A stretch of DNA of 64,000 nucleotides from Cristatella mucedo (lineage: Eukaryota; Bryozoa; Phylactolaemata; Cristatellidae). The DNA is taken from the NCBI GenBank assembly GCA_009760855.2, contig WPIO01000009.1, forward strand, positions 4,925,001 through 4,989,000, written 5' to 3'. Below are positions 32,430 to 42,722 of this stretch, piece after piece. Every line of letters starts with the position of its first letter. Position 1 is the stretch's first letter. Made by a program: the position numbers and the translations under genes. The notes beneath the pieces are model-generated. The model was not told the DNA's origin. It ran no database searches and saw only the letters and a list, made by a program, of their open reading frames with translations.

Positions 32430-33281
32430 ATGGATAATATTAGTAAGATTAATGGTAATATTTTTAGCGATCTTGAAGCTAATGGAAATGGTATTACAAA
32501 CCTTGGCTTTCCAGTAAATGATGGAGATGCAATAAGATTAGATTATGCTCTCAATTCAAACTTCTTTAATACTGTGGCAACTAATGTTTCGGGAGAAATA
32601 GCTTCTGTTTCTAACTTAAGTGACTTACTTCCAAAGAATAGCACAAAAATGTTATCCCAGTTGAATTGTAAAAATGTTAAAGGAATATCTGGAAGATCTG
32701 CTGATGGAACTGATTTTCAAGATTCTAGGCCTTACAAAGTAATAAACTATGGATTATTAAAAAGTATGACTCAAGTTTTCAATGGCGACTCTAATAGTAC
32801 TCTTAATCTAGGATTAAATAGAATTACCTCTCTGAAAAATTCAGATGTAGTGACAAAGCAATCTGTTGATTCTTATAAATGTTCTACTTTATATTTAAGA
32901 CTTTCTGGTTTTACAACTGCTTCAACTATTGCTCTGTTAAACATATTTAATATTAATGTAAATGGAACAGGAACAGAAAGTTCTACATTGAAAACAACTC
33001 CTGCAGATATTGAAGTTTTTAATCTGCAAGGTCAAGTTGTAGGCTATGCAACACCTTATAAAACTTTTGTTGCTGGACCAGTGGCAAACTTTCAAACAGT
33101 ATCCAGTATTCTTTGGAATACTACTGGAACGTTTTTAGAGTTGACTAGCGACAACACTTATGGCGTATCTGGTACTCTTCTTTTAGTTATGAATATTGAT
33201 GGAAGCTGCACATATATGATAGATAATTTAAGAGTTGCAAGTAATATTGAATATATTGATTTTATTATTACTATTGTATAG
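32430..33281 (+). CDS. fibre-like protein 2 (intact)
   Basis: 283 residues from the ATG after GATATAAGA. N-terminal SDLEANGNGITNLGFPVNDG DAIRLDYA and later NLGLNRITSLKNSDVVTKQS VD are two copies of the tail-fibre-type repeat. Residues ~150-283 form a beta-rich, Thr/Ser-rich domain (LYLRLSGFTTASTIALLNIF; LLLVMNIDGSCTYMIDNLRV) expected to be the head. The only fibre-like gene without a lesion. One base separates its stop from the next ATG. Confidence 0.75.
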   Translation: MDNISKINGNIFSDLEANGNGITNLGFPVNDGDAIRLDYALNSNFFNTVATNVSGEIASVSNLSDLLPKNSTKMLSQLNCKNVKGISGRSADGTDFQDSRPYKVINYGLLKSMTQVFNGDSNSTLNLGLNRITSLKNSDVVTKQSVDSYKCSTLYLRLSGFTTASTIALLNIFNINVNGTGTESSTLKTTPADIEVFNLQGQVVGYATPYKTFVAGPVANFQTVSSILWNTTGTFLELTSDNTYGVSGTLLLVMNIDGSCTYMIDNLRVASNIEYIDFIITIV

Positions 33282-33282
33282 A

Positions 33283-34158
33283 ATGTCTCTTGGATATCGT
33301 AGAAAAGGATCTAGCCAAAAAAATTATATTCGTAAGACTGGAGATATTATGAATGGGTCTTTAAACATGAATCAAAATCTAATAAAAAATCTTGGAGATC
33401 CTGTTGATTCTACAGATGCTGTAAACAAAAGTATATAGATACAAACTTTGTCACAAAAGTATCTAGAGGTACGACTGCTGATGGCGATCTTGATATGAAT
33501 AATCATAGAGTGATAAATCTTGATAATCCTGTTAATCCAAGTGATGCTGCAACAAAAGATTATGCAGATACGAAAATATCAAAAGATGGTGGATATGTTA
33601 ATGGAAGTTTAATTGTAACTGGAACATTAAATATTAATAATAAAATAACGCCATTACGTGAAAATAATGTTGCAACTGTTGGATATATGGATGAAAATTT
33701 TGTAAAATATAATAATCAAATAATGTACGGACCTTTAAATATGAATAATAATCCAAATATTATACAAGAAGATCCTGTAAATCCGAATGATGGAGTAAAT
33801 CTTGGCTATCTACGGAAAATAAGTGGAAATGTTACAGCAGTAAATTTTAAAGGAATAATGGACGGCTCGTTAACTACACAAACATATGGCAGAACGATTA
33901 GTGGTAGATGGGTTACTAACATTAGCAACATTGTAATTCAAAGAGGTTTATTTGTTATTGGAGTGGTGTATGAAGTTTCTGGAATAACAAAAGTACTTAT
34001 GCCTCCGCTATCAACATTAACAGCACAGGCTGATCAATTGTATGGTAGCTATATGTTAGATGATAGTAAAAAAAATAGTTGCTAGTTCTACTTTTATATC
34101 TGGATCAAGTTTGTTAGATAGAGAAATAAATGTTACTGTTTATATAGCAATAGCATAA
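33283..34158 (+). pseudogene. fibre-like protein 3, two frameshifts
   Basis: Start MSLGYRRKGSSQKNYIRKTG, then at least four repeats (GDIMNGSLNMNQNLIKNLGD PVDSTDAVNK; GDLDMNNHRVINLDNPVNPS DAATKDYAD; MYGPLNMNNNPNIIQEDPVN), then a C-terminal head (IVIQRGLFVIGVVYEVSGIT). Frameshifts near 33430 and in the A-run at ~34068-34076. The repeat-rich shaft is the longest of the four. Its stop overlaps the next start (TAATG). Confidence 0.75.
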
Positions 34159-35158
34159 TGCTAAGCAGAAAAGATTTGCAAATGATTGGAACATTGGACA
34201 TGTCTAAAAATAGAATAGTAAATCTTGGAAGTAATATAGATCCTTTAGAAGCTGTTGGAAAATCATTTGCTGATAACAACTATGTAAGAAAAGATTCAGA
34301 CCAAGTAATAAGAGGAAACATATCCGAAAACTCAAAAAAATATGTTAATGTACTAGCTCCGATAAAAGATAATGATATTGCAACAAAAGAGTACGTTGAT
34401 ACTAAGGCAGATTTCGCAGTAAATGATAATTTAGCAGATGATGAACTAATAGTTGTAGGTGAAATAAATAATGGTAAACAATTAGTTGATGTTTTAATAT
34501 ATATCTAGAAAATGATGATATTTATAGAATTTTTCGTGGTAGTCCTCCTCCACAAATTGATGCAGGTTCTTTGAGTTTCAGTAAGATAGAAAATCTGTCA
34601 GGTTTTAATAGTTATCTAGATTACGATAGAGACTATTACTTAGCTAGAATATCTGATATAAGAAAAATACCAATATAGTATTCAAAATTAAAATTGAGAA
34701 TAAAAGATCTTTATGATATGGATACTGAAAGTCCTTTTATGCATTTAAGTATTTTTGGAGAAAAGTATTCATTCTTAAGTGTTATAGATAAACAAATAAC
34801 TGAAAAATCGATTATATTAAAGGATGTGAATCTGACTAGAGTAAAATATCTTGATGTTAAAATGGAATTAAATTTAAATATTGGTAATGTAGGAAAATTT
34901 ATAGTTAGAGATTATTATCACAAAATCTACTCACCAAATTTCTTTGTTTCTAATTTTCTTAATATCACTTATTACGGAGTTGAAAATAATTATATGTTAT
35001 TATCAAATGACTATTTAACACAATTTGATGTTTATTCTAATAATATTTTCATAACTATCAATTTTCCTGTTTTAAATTATAATAATATGATAACTCCAAG
35101 TGCTTCAGATATTATTGAAATTACTTTAGCTGACGTTGTCATAAGCCAATATAGTTAA
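34158..35158 (+). pseudogene. fibre-like protein 4, frameshift and stop
   Basis: Shaft repeats (MIGTLDMSKNRIVNLGSNID PLEAVGKSFAD; KYVNVLAPIKDNDIATKEYV D), frameshift near 34497, an in-frame TAG at 34676-34678, then a 154-codon C-terminal domain in the same frame (FGEKYSFLSVIDKQITEKSI; YYHKIYSPNFFVSNFLNITY), distinct in sequence from the heads of the other three. Probably one original gene, now in three pieces. Confidence 0.7.
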
Positions 35159-35445
35159 ACTTTCCAATCTAGGCTTTCTTTAATAAGCTCTGTTGGAATA
35201 CTATATTCTTTTCCTGTTAATTGTTTTGTTAACTCTATTTTTTTAGAGTATGCATCTGATTTTAGACTATTTATTTTATCTATTTTCAAATCTTTAAGAA
35301 ACTCTGAAAAGATTGACCCATCTCTAACTTTTGTAAATATATATGCAATTTCTTTTTCTGAATGATTTACTCTTAAAGCTTTGTACTCTAAAACTAATTT
35401 TAATGCTTCTAATAGTGTACTCCTAATATCTTCAATTCTTCCCAT
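35155..35445 (-). CDS. hypothetical 96-residue protein
   Basis: Intact ORF, ATG 35445 (MGRIEDIRSTLLEALKLVLE), helical, charged. Convergent with fibre-like gene 4, overlapping its stop by 4 bp. No family recognised. Confidence 0.55.
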   Translation of the reverse strand: MGRIEDIRSTLLEALKLVLEYKALRVNHSEKEIAYIFTKVRDGSIFSEFLKDLKIDKINSLKSDAYSKKIELTKQLTGKEYSIPTELIKESLDWKV

Positions 35446-35542
35446 TGGGTATTAGCAAATTTTTATAGTCTGTTGGCCTTGTGCAACTGTTAGACAATCT
35501 TTACTTCTAGTTTCTACATTCATTTCTATATAAGTAAATTAT
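35446..35542. other. short intergenic gap in Polinton
   Basis: AT-rich; contains TCTATATAAG on the plus strand near 35524. No ORF seen. Confidence 0.5.
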
Positions 35543-36152
35543 TTACAATGTGGTTGTTGGAATTGTATCAGAAACTGGGACATTCGGATCTGCGACAACT
35601 GCTGGAGCAACTGGGGTGACTAGAGCAGCGAGTGTTAATAATAATAATAATAATAATATTGCACTTGATAAAGCGCCCTCAGAGAACTTAATCTCTTTCT
35701 AGGCGTGTTGCCTTTTGTCTAGCACTAGTTCCATCAGAGATATCAGGTAAAATTGCATAGCATTCATCCTTAACAATTCCAGAGATATCTGGTTTAATTC
35801 CTACAACGCCTGAGATAACAGTTGAAAGTGTTGGTAGCTGACTAACAATCCATGTTGTATAACTAGAGATTTCTCCAGGTGTATCAAGAAGAGTATCAAC
35901 TTTAGTTCTAACTGTTGCTTCAAGATCACTTGTTATACTTGCCATTCCAGAATCGATTACCTTTTGTGCTTCAATGTCGCACTCATCAATATAAAACTTT
36001 TTTACAGATGTATCTGTCATAATTGAGATATCTGAGTCGAGTGTCTGTTGATCATAAGCAGTCATTCTAGACTTTACAAGATAATCAACATATGCTTTCA
36101 GCAGAGTTGCAGATGTAGCGAGATTTGGGTCAGATACTTCTGTTGTCGACAT
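35543..36152 (-). pseudogene. hypothetical protein disrupted by LINE-tail insertion
   Basis: ATG 36152 after AGTATAGGAA. Helical, acidic product (SATLLKAYVDYLVKSRMTAY; IYSYTTWIVSQLPTLSTVIS-like region) reads to 35710, where a 68-bp retroelement tail interrupts it and gives an early stop. Beyond the insert the coding pattern resumes (TPVAPAVVADPNVPVSDTIP). Length without the insert and one copy of its target repeat is a multiple of three, so the insert is the only lesion seen. Family unknown. Confidence 0.7.
35637..35704 (-). mobile_element. 68-bp LINE-tail insertion in Polinton gene
   Basis: (AAT)n, GCACTTGATAAAGCGCCCTC and the AGAGAAC..TCTCT / GGC hairpin, the 3' end of the resident LINE (and SINE-A) family, flanked by GTGTT at 35632-35636 and 35705-35709. 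It shows that the retroelement family was active after the Polinton inserted. Confidence 0.88.
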
Positions 36153-36241
36153 TTCCTATACTATTATAAAAAAATACAAAACATCTAATTCTTTGCTTTA
36201 ATTTTAAGGACATTTCTGGATCCATATATACTATGTAACAT

Positions 36242-36511
36242 CTAATTAATCTGGACACCCTGTTTAGTTTTTGGAGTTTTCTTTTTCTTTTCTGCTAACA
36301 TTTCATTTATTTTACTTCTGAATTCCATTAGTTTATCACAAGTATCGCAAATCTCAACAAGAACACTAATATATGAACTATCCAAATCTGGAATAAGTTT
36401 GTCAAGTGAATGCTTGACAATTCTCTCATCTACTCTCTTTAACTTTTGTAAACAAATTTTAAGAGCCATATCTCTTGATTGTTCGCAACTCAGAATTCTA
36501 GAAACATCCAT
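36242..36511 (-). CDS. hypothetical 89-residue protein
   Basis: Intact; ATG after TATATAGA. Helical with four cysteines (SCEQSRDMALKICLQKLK; VEICDTCDKLMEFR) and a basic tail (EKKKKTPKTKQGVQ). No family recognised. Confidence 0.6.
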   Translation of the reverse strand: MDVSRILSCEQSRDMALKICLQKLKRVDERIVKHSLDKLIPDLDSSYISVLVEICDTCDKLMEFRSKINEMLAEKKKKTPKTKQGVQIN

Positions 36512-36555
36512 TCTATATAAATATAAATTTGTTATAGTTCATCTTCTTCATTTAC

Positions 36556-36693
36556 TTAATCGTATTCATTAGGTTCATCTTCACTTTCATATTCACTTTC
36601 ATATTCACTTTCATATTCTGATTCTTCTGGATTGTAATCGGGATCATCGCTGTCAGACTCTTTATATTCAGATTTATATTCAACATTTTCCAT
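36556..36693 (-). CDS. small acidic protein with ESEY repeats
   Basis: 45 residues, MENVEYKSEYKESDSDDPDY ... with four ESEYESEY-type units; net strongly negative. Start ATG follows TTTAGAA. Possibly a nucleic-acid mimic or linker. Short, so confidence is moderate. Confidence 0.45.
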   Translation of the reverse strand: MENVEYKSEYKESDSDDPDYNPEESEYESEYESEYESEDEPNEYD

Positions 36694-36716
36694 TTCTAAA
36701 TAATGAATTTTATTTA

Positions 36717-36884
36717 TTAATATAAATTTATTCCTGCCATCTCAAAAATTAACTCCTCTTCTGCTCTGTCATATTCCATTTCTATTTGTAATTCATATAA
36801 CTCTTTTGTTGTTTCTCGAATATCATGTTCGACTTTTATTTTTGCTTCAGGTCCAATCATTTCTTCACTCTTTCGTTTTGGCAT
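36717..36884 (-). CDS. small charged protein
   Basis: 55 residues, MPKRKSEEMIGPEAKIKVEH ..., with a basic PKRK cluster and an acidic helix. ATG after AATATAG. It overlaps the 3' end of the polymerase gene by 20 bp in another frame. Confidence 0.45.
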   Translation of the reverse strand: MPKRKSEEMIGPEAKIKVEHDIRETTKELYELQIEMEYDRAEEELIFEMAGINLY

Positions 36885-39800
36885 CTATATTAATATTACC
36901 AACATTGCAAGTATTACATCGTCCCGGATTTAGATTATTACTTAATGAATCAGCAATTCTATAGTGTCCATAAGCATAACTGCAGATTCCACAGTCCAAC
37001 CAGTATCGTTTTGAATCGAAAGCTGATAGTGCTACTTTGTTTTGTTTAATCGTATACATTATAAGCTTTTCACTTCTAATCGATGATTGCTCACATTTCT
37101 TTTCTACCTTTTTATATAAGCAGTTTTTAAAGTCTTCATGTTTCAAGTGTTTATCAACAACACTTTTGTTAACACCTTTAGCTTTTTTAGATTGTCCTAT
37201 TTGTTCTTTCTCCTTATCAAGCATTTCATTCATCTCACACATTTTTTTAACTATTCCTAATGATTTTCCTTTATCATCAAATACTTCTTTATCAGTGTAA
37301 ATAGTATAAGAGTAAAGTTTTGGCCTTAGAAAAACACATTCATCTAATACTGCTGCTTTTACCTTATCAGTTATCCCATCTTTAAATTTGCCAACAACTT
37401 TACTGTTTCCTTTTATAATACTTTTTGCTCTATCATCATTCCAAAATGGATAGTCATCTGGAAAAGTATTTAGATCTAATGATTCTGGGTAATCAATAAA
37501 GCCTTTATAAACATCCTCAGTAAATATCTCCATGACGAGTGAATCGTTATCAGTATACATCAAGATTATTTTTGATCCGTATCTTTTTTGTTTGTTAGAT
37601 AATATAATTTCTGCATCAATACTTTAGATAAATCAAGTATGCAAAATCCAACATAAATAGGTTTGTTTAAAGTTACAGATTCCTTACTACTTTCTATGCA
37701 GATAATGTTATTAGTTAATATCTTTCTATCTACAAATATTGGACTTCTATAGATTTTATTCATCTTATCCAACTCTTCATCTACATTTTCATTAAGTAAA
37801 TCAACATTCTTTCTATCTCGAATATTCTCCATTGTCTTACCAAATAATGAATTATTTAATAACTTGAAGAAATCCTTTTCAAAATCATTAGCTGCTTTAC
37901 CTCTAAGTTTTGTGTTGTTATCAATGTACAACTCTAGCCAATTGGACTGATCAGACTCCAATACTCTGTGAATATGTGTCAACTCATATCCTAATTCAAT
38001 ACAATTCTTAAGATTAAGATAATGAATAATATACTTTTGTTTTGGTTCCAAATCCAATATCGGCTTTTCAACTGGATCGTTTCCTCTATTAAAAGAGTTT
38101 TGATAGTCTGAGTGTTTATTCTTCTTTATCTGTTTGTTTTCAGGAAGTAAAGGATAGTCAGAAAATAAGTCATGTTTATCTTTTGGGAAATGTATATCAA
38201 CTTCAAGAACATAACCTTTATTTGACGAAGGCTTAAATTTTTTAACTATATCATTTTTATTTTCATTCCACGACTTTATATTTTGATTTGATAAGAAATT
38301 AAAACCTCCAGTTGGTAGAGATTGTTTCATAGCCCAGCCATAAAGATTTGTCGCATCAAAATATAATAAGTATGATTTCAACTTATCTCGATTGAAATTG
38401 CTACATCTACTATTATTTGCTTTGGCTTTAGGTTTTGATACTTGCGTCATCCCTCCACGAATTCCTTTTTCAAAGAATAGATACATATCTGGATCAGTTA
38501 GCAACTCAAGAACGACTCCTGTATATTTTAATCCTGATGTCCAAGTTAATTGTGGAGTTGTTATAAACTTTGCAGGATCTATCTGATAATGTGTAATTAT
38601 TAGATCACGAAATCTCTCAAAAACATCTGCTAGTGCTAAAACATCAATAGTTAAATATAAATCGTGGTATTCTCTTAATGTTTTTATTTCAAAAGCATTC
38701 CAAGCTTTCTTTGCATGAACATAATCTTCTTCTGAAATATGCCCACTAATACTTGAATAAAACTTCTCAATTGGTGGTAAACTTGTCTCATCAAATCTAG
38801 CAAAAGAATCCATGTACTCATATGGATAAATACATTTTTTCGTTAGTAGTGACATCTTTGCATCATCAATTTCTTTAAAGTGTTGCCTCATTATATCAAA
38901 TTTATCATTTGCTTTAGACAAATGTTTTACCAATTTATGAAGTGGATTTTGTAATAATTGATATGAATCTCTAAAACAAAGATTTCCAAAACTTATTGTT
39001 AAAAACTTCTCTTTGTTATTGGCAATTACTTGTTTTTTATCCTTATCGCAATTAAGAGCACTAACAATTAGATGTGAGTCGTATCCTCTTAGATTATGAA
39101 TATAAACAGGAAGTTTAAAGTTTTTTGGGCAAATTCTTAGTTTTTTGTTGCATGCATCATGCGCCGCACCTCTATATTTTCCAGTAAGGTGACAATGATA
39201 AAGAACTTTCTGATCTTCAGTTAAGCATTTTCCACAAATCCAACAGACAGATGCATTATTGTAATTTTCTTTTTCTTCTTTTGGCATATTTTCTCGATCA
39301 AAAACTTTATTTTTTTCAAGTACTACTTTTAGATTCTCTATGTGTATTTCACAATCTTTCTTTAAAGACAAAATGAATTCCTTAACACAGTCAGCGCTAA
39401 AAGTTTGCTTATATTCTGTTACAATCTTTCCTTCATGATTTACAATTACATAGCCAGCAGAACACGGTTTGTGTTGATTTACAGATCCTTTTACTGATTC
39501 TTCTGGTTTATAAATTGTTCCTAGTAAACATTCAAAGTCTGCATATGCTGTTAATGGTGATTTAATCATTTCGTCAAAATCTCTAAACATAACTAAATCT
39601 CCTGTACCGTCTTTTCTTTTATTAGCTGCTGGCATTTTTATTTTTGAGGTTCCACAATGCTCTGAATTGCAATCTGCAACGTGTTTATCCAACTTTTCTT
39701 GTTCATGAAATCTTGAGAGACATCTTTTACAAAATAATCTTGTTCTACCACTATCTTTATCTGTTCTACAAAGTGCATTAAAATTTGTTACTAGTACATA

Positions 39801-40532
39801 ATGAGATCTTCCTCTATAAGAATAAAGAAGCAAGTCTATATGTTTTTCACCTTCCTCTGAACAAACAATTAATGGATAAACTGAGTTGTTATACTCATAA
39901 ACATTTATTGAAACATTGAATACTTTTGCAAGTTTTGAAATATCTTCTGCACTAATTGGTATGCTACCATTGACCATAAACTGATTTCTTGGATCTTTAT
40001 CATCTATAGGAAAGAATAAATGTTTTATTAGAGGTAGTATATCAGAATATTTCTCAAGCATTATTTGTCTTAAATCATGAATTGCTACTGGATGATTCTC
40101 TCTAGGATGTAATGCTCTCAGAACACACCACAATGCACAAAAATTGTCATCTGTATTTTTTATATTTATAACACATCTCTTATTTCTTAACTTGATCGGT
40201 AATTCACAATACGAGCCTCCAATTTGTGGAACAAAGACTGTAGACTTTGCAAATGCATTAGATATCCCAACAATTCTACAAGAAGAATCACCTTCATTCC
40301 ATTCATCTACAGTTTTATTAATCTTTGAAAAATGTTTGTCAATTATTGAATTAAAATGAGAAACTCTACTTAGTGCTATTGGGGAGAGACCATTAATTGG
40401 AGCATAGATAATATCTTTCTTAGCATTTTCTATTTTTAATTGCAGAAGAAGACTCATTTTTACATTGCCATATTGGCTAGAGATATCTTTCATGACATTT
40501 ATTAATCCAGGAGATGCTTTTTTCTTAAACAC
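36865..40532 (-). pseudogene. protein-primed DNA polymerase B, one frameshift
   Basis: Replicative polymerase of the element. In order: N-terminal Cys-His module resembling a papain/OTU-type fold (NFCALWCVLRALHP ... SHYVLVTNFNALC), zinc region (CKRCLSRFHEQEKLDKHVAD C), ExoI YADFECLLG (~330), endonuclease-VII-like zinc knuckle (CWICGKCL ... HCHLTGKYRGAAHDACN), ExoII HNLRGYDSHL (~478), ExoIII YLTIDVLALADVF (~624), motif A YFDATNLYGWAM (~725), motif B NNSLFGKTMEN (~892). Motif C (YTDNDSLV) lies in the next frame after a one-base shift in an A-run near 37580, where the first frame ends at 37566. The C-terminus ends with a Cys-rich tail. Confidence 0.95.
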
Positions 40533-40877
40533 TTCTAAATCTGCATCTTTAACCTCAAAACCTTCATACTCATAATCTATTAAACTACCACTAGTAGTCT
40601 TTCCACCTAAAAACCATCCACTAGTATCAATCTTACAAAGACGTCTGGCTTCTTTATGATTTTTTCGAGTTAATTATTTTATTAACAGAAAGACGTTCAA
40701 TCAATTCTTTTATATCAACTGCAGAAACTGGATAATGAACAATTCTAGTTGACTTGCCATACTTCTAAGTAAAAGAAGGTTTAACATTAAAACGCTGCTC
40801 ATAAGAAAATACTAATCTTTTGCACGGTCATTGAATGATTCTCCCTCACGCCGTGAAAATGAATTTATTTCAGACAT
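40533..40877 (-). pseudogene. remnant upstream of polymerase
   Basis: ATG at 40877 (MSEINSFSRREGESFNDRAK) followed by frame changes and stops, then readable segments (STRIVHYPVSAVDIKELIER LSVNK). Either the original N-terminus of the polymerase or a separate small gene; I cannot tell which. Confidence 0.45.
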
Positions 40878-40904
40878 CTTATAATACATAAACATTTTTC
40901 TTTA

Positions 40905-41145
40905 AATCAAATTTAGAAACTGAAATTTTTTTTACTATAATATATAATAACTAAATTTAGGAATGTAGTCTATTGTTTTCCATTGCGCCGAAGCTGCACC
41001 TGTTGGAGTGGGATTTGATTTTTCTTTTTCGGACACTGACACTCAGGAGGGCCACTTCAAATGGAGGCCGAGCGATAGCGAGGTCGAATTTTGGAGTGTG
41101 CTCGAGTGAGGGTCAAGGTGCGAAATGGAAAAATCACATACTACT
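40905..41145 (-). repeat. right terminal inverted repeat
   Basis: Inverse of 19219-19464, ending ...CATACTACT. ~97% identical to the left copy. Confidence 0.95.
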
Positions 41146-41150
41146 GGGGC
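41146..41150. repeat. right target-site duplication GGGGC
   Basis: Matches 19214-19218. Confidence 0.75.
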
Positions 41151-41930
41151 TTCGCTCTTCGTCGCGCTGCCGCCATCGCGCGCCCGAGCTCATACATAAC
41201 ATACCAACGTTTCGCAGTGACGCACGTGACTAACTATTACATCAGATTACTTACTTTACTCAGGCTCTCATTTTTGCTGATCTTGAAAGATGCACGCGAC
41301 TGCCACTCGATGCACGAGTCTTTTTAGGACATGACATCAGTTCCAAGCATTGCACTAGAGCTGAGCTTAAATTAAATCTCAACCGTTGATTGCGATATTG
41401 TAATGATAAAACGAGGTCCTGCCATTTACGGTGGCGAAAATTGGCATGCCAAAATTTCGCCACTCTGGCTGCCGCTAAGTATGAGACGCGCGACACACAA
41501 CGAGGCGCGGCAGCTCTCTAATTACAAACTAGGCAGCGTACGCCCCGTCCTGCCAGCTGGAGTGTACGCACGCCGAGCCAGCGACGAGCAGCGACGAGCT
41601 GACTCATGCTGGCGCAAGACGGATGCCTTTTAAAGGTAGTCAGTAGTTGGTTTGGGAAGCTATTGGCATTACAGAATTTCACGACCCACCGCTCGCGAGT
41701 CTGCTCAGAGCATTGTGGACGTGCGTTCACGCGAGAGAAATTTATGCTCTGATGTTCTATTGACTTTGCATTCCGATGTATTCGCTTGTTTTCATGCAAT
41801 CTCCTTTTGCTTAATCCCTGCTTTAATGCGGCAACGCCAAGTATGTTCCGGTCACGTTGCACTGAAATGGCGGCGTGCTAAATCGGCTAGATAATGACTG
41901 CTGAGATGTCTATTACTGGCGGCTCATGAA
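41151..41930. other. right flank of Polinton, no gene supported
   Basis: GC-rich start (contains GCCGCCATCGCGCGCCC), the continuation of the CpG-rich stretch left of the element at ~18960-19213. No exon recognised. Confidence 0.45.
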
Positions 41931-41944
41931 TTAAAACAGATAGG

Positions 41945-42062
41945 AACTGGTTATGTGCCCCTGGGTCTTAGGCCAGGGGTGACATGCTCGCTCTCCACAA
42001 CCCATGTCGTGGGTTCGAGCCTTGCAGTGAGCGATCGTATATTGCCCAATGCAAGCGGCGAC
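41945..42062 (-). mobile_element. tRNA-like SINE fragment
   Basis: Contains CATGTCGTGGGTTCGAGCCT, a B-box-like sequence, with a tRNA-like 5' region. Degraded. Confidence 0.45.
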
Positions 42063-42589
42063 GATTACCTTTAATGGTCTTCTGTTGCTATACAAACGTA
42101 ACGTAGCTGCTGAACCAGCAAACATTTTTTTAAGGCATCCCAAAAGCCGACGTCGCGAAATGTTCAATCGGCGATACTCGAGGCATTTAGCAGGCAGAAG
42201 TTGCCCTATAGACACCGAGTCACGCAGTTGAAAGGCGCCTCAGGGCGTCGTCGTACGAGAGAGTTGCAGTGCGCCGCGGCTGGTTCCCGTAGCCTTTGAC
42301 CCTACGTCGCTGTCGTACAAACGTCTTTACGCTAGGGATATGGACTTGCCATCGTAAGGTGTGGATGCTCTTCGTTGCTGCCGCGTTCGCTACTGGCTGC
42401 ACAGCTGAGTATAGTTATGAAGAACCTCTAGTTCGCATGCAGTGATTCCAAGATCTAGAGCGTCGCAGCGGCATTTGTCACGTTTCGGCTGGGACTAGCA
42501 CGGCGACGAGCGCTGCGTTTGATTCCTAGTTCTGTCCAGACACGGAAGCCACTGCGTCAAGTTTGACACATTGAAATTAAATTTCTTTG

Positions 42590-42722
42590 CATAGCGCCCT
42601 AAGAGAAATGTATCTCTATTCACGCGCTTCACTTATATATGCCACAGGGCTCGAGCTCACGGCGTCGATAATCTAAGGCGAGCCTCTCAACCGCCTGGCC
42701 AAAGCAGGGCGTATCAAAGGAG
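42590..42722 (-). mobile_element. tRNA-derived SINE (family A)
   Basis: Tail GCGCCCTAAGAGAAATGTAT..CTCTATTCACGCGCTTC, GGGCTCGAGCTCACGGCG, CTCAACCGCCTGGCCAAAGC, as in the copy at 945-1110. Confidence 0.7.

Larger units (their letters stand above)
19219..41145. mobile_element. Polinton/Maverick element, full length, decayed
   Basis: Self-synthesising virus-like DNA transposon of 21.9 kb, bounded by ~245-bp inverted repeats that begin AGTAGTATG (5'-AG...CT-3' ends as known for Polintons). It carries the diagnostic set: rve integrase, protein-primed PolB, adenovirus-type protease, FtsK/HerA packaging ATPase, double-jelly-roll-type major capsid and penton-like proteins. It also has YqaJ exonuclease, PLA2-like protein, HNH-AP2 nuclease and four fibre-like genes. 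The interior is strongly AT-rich and gene-dense on both strands, unlike the flanks. About half of the genes have at least one stop or frameshift, so this copy is not autonomous. Confidence 0.96.
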
